Below, in pieces: positions 58,422 to 64,000 of a stretch of 64,000 nt of DNA (position 1 is the stretch's first letter; every line of letters starts with the position of its first letter). The position numbers and the translations under genes were made by a program. Under the pieces are notes generated by a model. That model did no database searches. It was not told the origin of the DNA and worked only from the letters and a program-made list of their open reading frames with translations. Source of the DNA: Neurospora crassa OR74A (lineage: Eukaryota > Ascomycota > Sordariomycetes > Sordariales > Sordariaceae); assembly GCF_000182925.2 (NCBI RefSeq), contig NC_026507.1, positions 4,030,001 to 4,094,000 on the forward strand. The letters are read 5' to 3'.

Positions 58422-61400
58422 TCACTTCTTCTCCAACACAAAAACCACCGGTGCCTCTCCAACCGCCTCCACCACCTCCTTCAACTCCAACTGCTCGACC
58501 CGCTTCTTCCTGAACCCCAGCACTTCCTGCAAACATCTTCGGAGATCCGCGTCATCCCCCGAAGACTCGTCGCACAACCCTTGCGCAGTGCTGAACAAGC
58601 CGAAAATGCGTTCCAGACGCTTCGCCACTTGCTTCTCACCGGCAGCTCCCACGTCATGATCCCGAGCAGCGTCAAGGTGAAGAACAGATTGAGACTGATG
58701 ATATAGCAAAACCATCAAAGCCACTCTAGCATGCAAAATCGCAGCAATGAACGCCAGACGCGGTAACTTGGCCTCGGAACAATTGTCGAGCAGGACAGTG
58801 CCAGTTTGCAGGAAAGAGCCCACGGAGCGCTGCAGTTCGAGATCAGCGCGCTTGCCGAGCAGGTTTTGGTCCTCGCCCATCTTGACCGACAGTCTGAACT
58901 TGTCGCGGAGGATTGCCTCTTGAACTTTGTGTTCGATCAGTCTCGCGCCTAGCACCTTGAGTTGAGCGGGCAGAGCGCCTGCTTTCTGTGCCCGGGGATC
59001 AGAGCTCGCTTTAGGACCAAGACTGAGTTCGTTCATGGCTTCCGTCAAGGATTCATGGGCCACCATACGCTCTTGCGTCTGCTGACAAAGAGCTAACAGC
59101 TTGTTGCAACTCTCATAGCGATCCTGGAAAGGCGGTCCATCGGGTAGTTCGCCATGGTCATCGGCTGCCAGCTCCTTCCCAAGAAAAAGCTGCTTAGCGG
59201 TATCGACATCAGCATTGTCAGCCGACTGTCTCAGCTGGCCATCGACAAACGCTAGCATGCGCTCAATGTCCCCCAAACCCCAAGTAGATGGCTGGCAAAT
59301 TTCACATGTCTTGTGTTCCACGGCGACGCGTTCCTCTTGGCCATGAGTTTCTTGTCGACACAGCCAGCATGTGCCTTGACACTTGTGGTTACAGGGCAGC
59401 AGAGTATTGCACTTTGCTTCACAGAGAAATCTGCTTGAGGAAACGTCCGTGGAACAATCGACTGTCACCCTATGACCACAAGCGGGTGCCTGTTTATCCA
59501 CCTTGACGCGGCAGAGAACAGACTTCAGATCCAGGAGTTGGTAGCACAGCAGCTTGCCCTTAGTATGTCCACACGGGAGTTTGATGTCGTTGACCATCAC
59601 CATACACTCCCCACATTCTCTTCCACATACTTTGGGGCAAGCATGCTTGCACGTCTCCCGAACTCTGGAACAAGGCTTCGGGCAGATGACGGCCTTGTGT
59701 AGCATCTCCGAGTGACACTTATTCGGGCAGGGATGACCGCAGACTGGAAGCCGGTCGGCACAGGCAAGGGTACAGCCTCCTTCGGGACTGACATAGACGA
59801 AATCCTCGGGTGATGTACAATGGATCGGGGTTTTGGGATGCCGGGGACAACACAAAGGAATGGAAGGACCCGCCGCCTTCCTGGCCGAGATCTGCCGGTA
59901 AACATCCTTCCACATGTCCACAGCCGGGAACGTCGCCGCGTTGCCAATGAGATACATGCCGTGCTGAACTCGACTGAGGAGAACGTTGATTCTGTTCTTC
60001 AGCCTCAGAAAGCCTACTTTGCTCTTTTTGTTGCTGCGGACAAGGGAGATGATGATGACCTTGGCCTGCTCGCCTTGGAAACCGTCAACCGTAGCAAGCC
60101 GTATGCCATCTTTCATCTGCATCTTGCCCGACGGCAATAGAGTTTGGGTTGGGATTTCAGAGTCTTCAACCATGTTCTTCTTGTCGAATCCTTGGGCAGC
60201 TAAGCGTTCTTCATCTCTTTCGCTCAAGACAACCTCGAAATACTCGTCAAGTGCTGCCTGAAGCTTGAGCAGCTGGCCCGCGTATGGCGTAAGAATAGCA
60301 ATGTCTTTACCTTCGTAAACCCCTTGACGAACAAGATGACGGACAAGGGCGGTAGCCATCGCAACTTCCCTGGAGTTGATATAAGACATGCCCTGGGCTG
60401 CATTCAGGCCAATGTCTTCTTCGTAATCATGGTCCCACCAAAACAGTCTGTCCCGTAGGCCAACCACCATCGGGCGGTCCTTGACGCGAGAGCCATCTCG
60501 AAGGTCTTTGTAGACATTGTTTCTGATGAGTGCCGAAATCTCAGGTGGCATACGTTGCTGCTCATTCAGTTGGATGACGGGGAGCGGCTTCATTCCAGGC
60601 TCACCGGTGACACGTCTCTCGAACAGGCTGCGGTCAAGCTGGTAGTGCTTTCCAACCTGGGTCTCCATGCTGAACTGCATCGAATTCTGTACCAATGGGC
60701 GTAACTGCTGGTGATCGCCAATCTGGATGAGATGTTCAACTCCAGGTATGAACGCTGCCATCATGCGAGGCTCCATTACCTCAGCTGCCTCCTCGCAAAT
60801 GATGACCTTGGGTTTCAGTTTGCGAAGCATTTCATTGTCAGCGGCCAGTCTCGAGGTCGTCATCAAGACAATGTCTGCACCCCTAAGAATCCGACAGTCG
60901 ATATCGGCCTTGACTCGCGCGAGAAGGGGCCGAAGACACTGTGCATGGTGTAGATGCCGCATCAGAGACCTGGTTTGATTCCGGGCAAGCTGATCAAGCC
61001 AGTGATCCACCAATGTCCACCGCTCGCCGACTGCAAGCGAAAGGATGTTGGCCTCAGCTTTTACAATCAAGCGTGAATGATTAGGAGCATTCGTCTGCGA
61101 GCCTTTGGCTGACTGTGCCAGCCTTTGCTCAAGCCAATTCACGACAGGATCACCAACAAGTGTAAACCCTGCAGCATCCTCTGGTTTGAGTTGACTGTAG
61201 ATCCTGGGGTGTTTAGTCGAGAGAAACTCCTTCAAAAGCGGCCAGCCTGGCCGTCCTGTCATTGCTTGATGTATTGCACCCAGGCAGCTCCTGACACGAT
61301 AAAGCGCCGTTCCAATATTCCCACGCGCTTCACGCTTCGCTTTTTTCTCTTCTTTTGTTGTCTCTTTTTTCCTCCTCTTGCAAAGATTGTATGTCTCCAA

Positions 61401-63562
61401 GATCTTCGACTTGCTGCGGCTTCCAACACGTATAACATTCTTGATGCCGGCTTCAACGATATGCTCGCCGAACTGGTCCAAGGCATGGTTAGTCTCACAA
61501 CTATGAAGGAAGCTGAAGTTAGCAAATGGTAGCAGGTGAGGAGCCGGACATGAACCTGTATCTGAGTAAAGACTTACACAATGAAAATGGGTGAGAGCTG
61601 GCAAGTCGTTTTGTGTTCCACCAAGACCTTGACAATTTGAAGACCGACATGCGTCTTCCCTGTACCAGGCGGCCCCTGAATCAGAACAAATTCTTGGCTA
61701 AGCGCGGCGACTAGGGCTTGGGCTTGACTTGCATTGAGCCCGGTAGCCTTCTGCAGTGCGGTCATGTCCTTGCCCTTTGGGGTTTCGTTCGGATCCAGTT
61801 TCATGCCAATGGGTTGTTCTTCCTTGCTGATACAGTCAAGCTTGTACGCAAATCCCTGATTGCGAGCATAGGCTGGTGGGGGAACTGTAAGATGTTGTAT
61901 AGCGGTCTCTGATGTGGGAACAATCCACTGTTGGAACGCCAAACCAGTGTCCATGGACATCCGTTGGATATTGGTTAGTGTGGGCCCGTAGGCCTGCGGA
62001 ATGAGCCCACAGAGCTCGAAGAGATGCCCCTGTACTTGTGCAACATGTAGCTCGTTAAGTAGAGTTATGTCCTCCTCAGTCTCTCGGGCCAGCTTAACAA
62101 ACACCGTAGGCCGCATTCCCGACATCCTTTCCTTGAACCGGTTTGAGAGGTGCCTCTCTTGCCATTCATCGCCCCCGATAAGGTACAGCATTCGCCTTCT
62201 CCCGCGATGGGAGACCACCATGACAAGCAGTTTGCCCGGCTGAAGGCGTGCGGATTCCACCCACCATTTAGCCTGGTGTGTCCGTGACAGGTCCCGAAGG
62301 TGCGGGAGCTGCAGAAACGATATGGCACACGTTATACCATTGTCCAGTTCAACGCCGACCTTCTGAATGACAGCCGCATTATAAAAATGGGCTAAACCAT
62401 TTTGGCCCAGTTCAGAAGGATTTGTGTTGGAGCGGTTCTCGGCCGGACTGCAGGCTAACTGCTCGCGAAGAAAGTCTTTCACAGTCGAAAACGTATTGTG
62501 ACGATAGAGCCGGAAAAGTGTATCGACATAACGTCCTCTGGGATCCTTGAGGAAACTCTCCTGTGTGAAGTCTGTTGTAGGCAGATACTCCAGTTTCTGG
62601 CTCATGATCTCTCCACACGTTGGTAAGATCTGGATATCAGCAATTGCGAGGCGATCATTATCGTGGCGGCCACCCGGCTTTGCTCCGGGGCTCGGGGTAA
62701 CTAGCTGTGGTTGATTTGCGCGCAGATGGGTCTGTTTGGCCGCAGTTGGGGCTTGTGGTGAATGGCTTGTATTTTGGCCCCCAATGGGCGCCGGGGCACT
62801 GCGAGCGGTCGTCCCACCAGTCTTGGGCGCTACTTTTGAGCCTTGAGCGGCACCAGCAGCCAGCAATATGTGCAGAACGTCGCGAAGAGCATGTGAACGG
62901 TTATCATATTTGAGAGGCGGGTACCGGTCGAGTAGCTTCTTGAGCGCTTTGGCTGTGAAATAAACCAAGCTGGGGATTTGTTGGACCTGAGCACGGTGAA
63001 AGAGGCTAGTAAGTGTCGTCAACCACTCAATTCCTTCCACGCCGTCTTCTTCGCCAATGAGGGTGTAGAGCATTGCAAGGTGGTTGCTGGACGCGGTTGG
63101 ATGGGCAAGTAAGGAAGGGTGTGTAATGGCTTTCAGCAAAGCTTCGTACAGTGCAAGTCTATACTTCCAATCCTGATGGTTCAGCGATGTAGATATCGTC
63201 TGCCTGAGGATGAATGGACCTCCTGTCTTGCCATCAACCAAGTCGGCGAGCAGGCAGCTATGTGACAAGCTACCCTGCGTCTCGAGAAGACTGTGTGCTT
63301 CTGCCCAAATATGTTGAAGGCTGTTGGCACCAGAGTCTCGTAACTTGCGACATTTCAGGGATTCCTTCCAGCGATTATACGCTGCTTTTTGTCGGCGATC
63401 AGATGGTTGAGCGGCTTGCATTTTGGCAAGTGTCGTCTGTTGAACATGACTCTTCGGTTGTTGCGCTTGTGGCTGGTTTTGTACGGATTTCTGAGCTTCT
63501 GTAACGGGGGTTTGTTGCTGCAATTGGGCCTTTGGGCGGTTCTTATTTTTTGCTTTCGACAT
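58422..63562 (-). CDS. SF1 RNA helicase with NFX1-type zinc fingers (ZNFX1/Hrr1-like)
   Basis: Two exons (61578-63562 and 58422-61500; 77-bp intron GTAAGT...TTCATAG, in phase) give about 1687 residues. The N-terminus is Gln-rich and disordered, followed by a helical ARM-like region. The Upf1-type helicase core has Walker A QGPPGTGKT near 628, motif Ia IVCETNHALDQF (split by the intron), Walker B VIICEEAAEV near 893, motif V VDGFQGEQAKVIIISLVRSN near 1135 and motif VI NRINVLLSR near 1155. A Cys/His-rich NFX1-type zinc-finger array follows (about 1215-1390, with units such as CGHPCPNKCHSEMLH and CKHACPKVCGREC). This layout is that of ZNFX1 in animals, Hrr1 in fission yeast and the Neurospora SAD-3 type protein, all tied to small-RNA silencing. 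Which orthologue this is cannot be settled here. The ATP-binding and hydrolysis residues are intact. Confidence 0.9.
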
Positions 63563-64000
63563 GGCTTGATTTGTAGGCTCAAGGTCGGCCAGGAATACTC
63601 AGACGTAAGATGAGTACTCCAAGGAAGCTGGACAGGAGGAGTCAAGAGGCGCCGGCAGCGAGTGGAAGAACGGAACAGAAAAAAGAGAGAGGTGGATGGG
63701 CGCAGGAAATGTAGACGGCATCGAAATGGGTGAAGGGACGTTCGGAGTCTGAAAGGTGAAGGCCAGCTACTTCACAGACCATTCTCCACCACGGATAGTC
63801 GGGTACCAAGCAAGGCGCAGTTTTCCGTTTGCTAGGTATTCGCTGAGATTTTCCTGAACGAGACATTGTAGGCCTCAGTGCATCGTGCACGTCGTTACAA
63901 TGCGGCTCATGCCGCTAACAACCTGACAACAGACAGCGGCGTCAAGAACGGCCATTCGTCACCTGGTCCTTTCTGCATCATTGAAAATGGGTCGCTAAGA
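63563..64000. other. Upstream region of the helicase gene
   Basis: 5' flank of the helicase at the end of the window. Short ORFs only. A neighbouring gene may start beyond the edge. Confidence 0.5.

Overview
This window reads as nuclear DNA of a filamentous ascomycete, most likely a Neurospora species or a close member of the Sordariales. The evidence is: widely spaced genes with 55-130 bp introns (GTAAGT/GTACGT donors, mostly CAG/TAG acceptors); fungal-only families (HET domain, PTH11-type rhodopsin-like membrane proteins, Ppo/linoleate diol synthase fusions, DUF2235, F-box/ankyrin proteins, PL20 glucuronan lyase); and intergenic DNA full of CCTAGGTAGGTA/GGTACCTCTAGGTA motifs and microsatellites. 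From memory only, the run glucuronan lyase - sugar transporter - ... - fatty acid oxygenase resembles the N. crassa NCU0585x neighbourhood. I could not check this.

Layout: 1-5.8 kb has no convincing intact gene, only weak or broken ORFs and a TA-rich block. 5.8-8.3 kb (-) is a DUF1479 oxygenase-like protein. 8.3-13.3 kb is a long gene-poor stretch with homopolymer tracts. 13.3-28.2 kb is a metabolic block entirely on the minus strand: a pisatin-demethylase-like P450, a second P450 whose last intron apparently holds a 40-unit TGA/TCA repeat, a Rieske/AIF-like NADH oxidoreductase, a peroxisomal (SKL) acyl-CoA/coumarate-CoA-type ligase, a secreted PL20 glucuronan lyase and an MFS sugar transporter. 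31.4-33.4 kb (-) is a rhodopsin-domain membrane protein. 36.6-46.4 kb (+) holds an O-methyltransferase, a large F-box/ankyrin protein and a HET-domain protein. 47.2-50.8 kb (-) is a dioxygenase-P450 fusion (Ppo family) that has lost the P450 heme cysteine. 53.8-56.5 kb (+) is a DUF2235 alpha/beta hydrolase. 56.8-57.6 kb (-) is a small acidic coiled-coil protein. 58.4-63.6 kb (-) is an SF1 helicase with NFX1-type zinc fingers (ZNFX1/Hrr1-like).

How genes may work together: the lyase and transporter are adjacent and probably cooperate, one cutting glucuronan-type polysaccharide outside the cell and the other importing sugars. The two P450s, the Rieske oxidoreductase, the CoA ligase and the O-methyltransferase have the enzymatic flavour of catabolism or modification of phenolic or fatty acids. 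No polyketide, peptide or terpene backbone enzyme is present, so a secondary-metabolite cluster is not supported. The helicase belongs to an RNA-silencing-associated family. Gene models were spliced by eye, so introns are predictions based on consensus sites and phase. No database search was possible.
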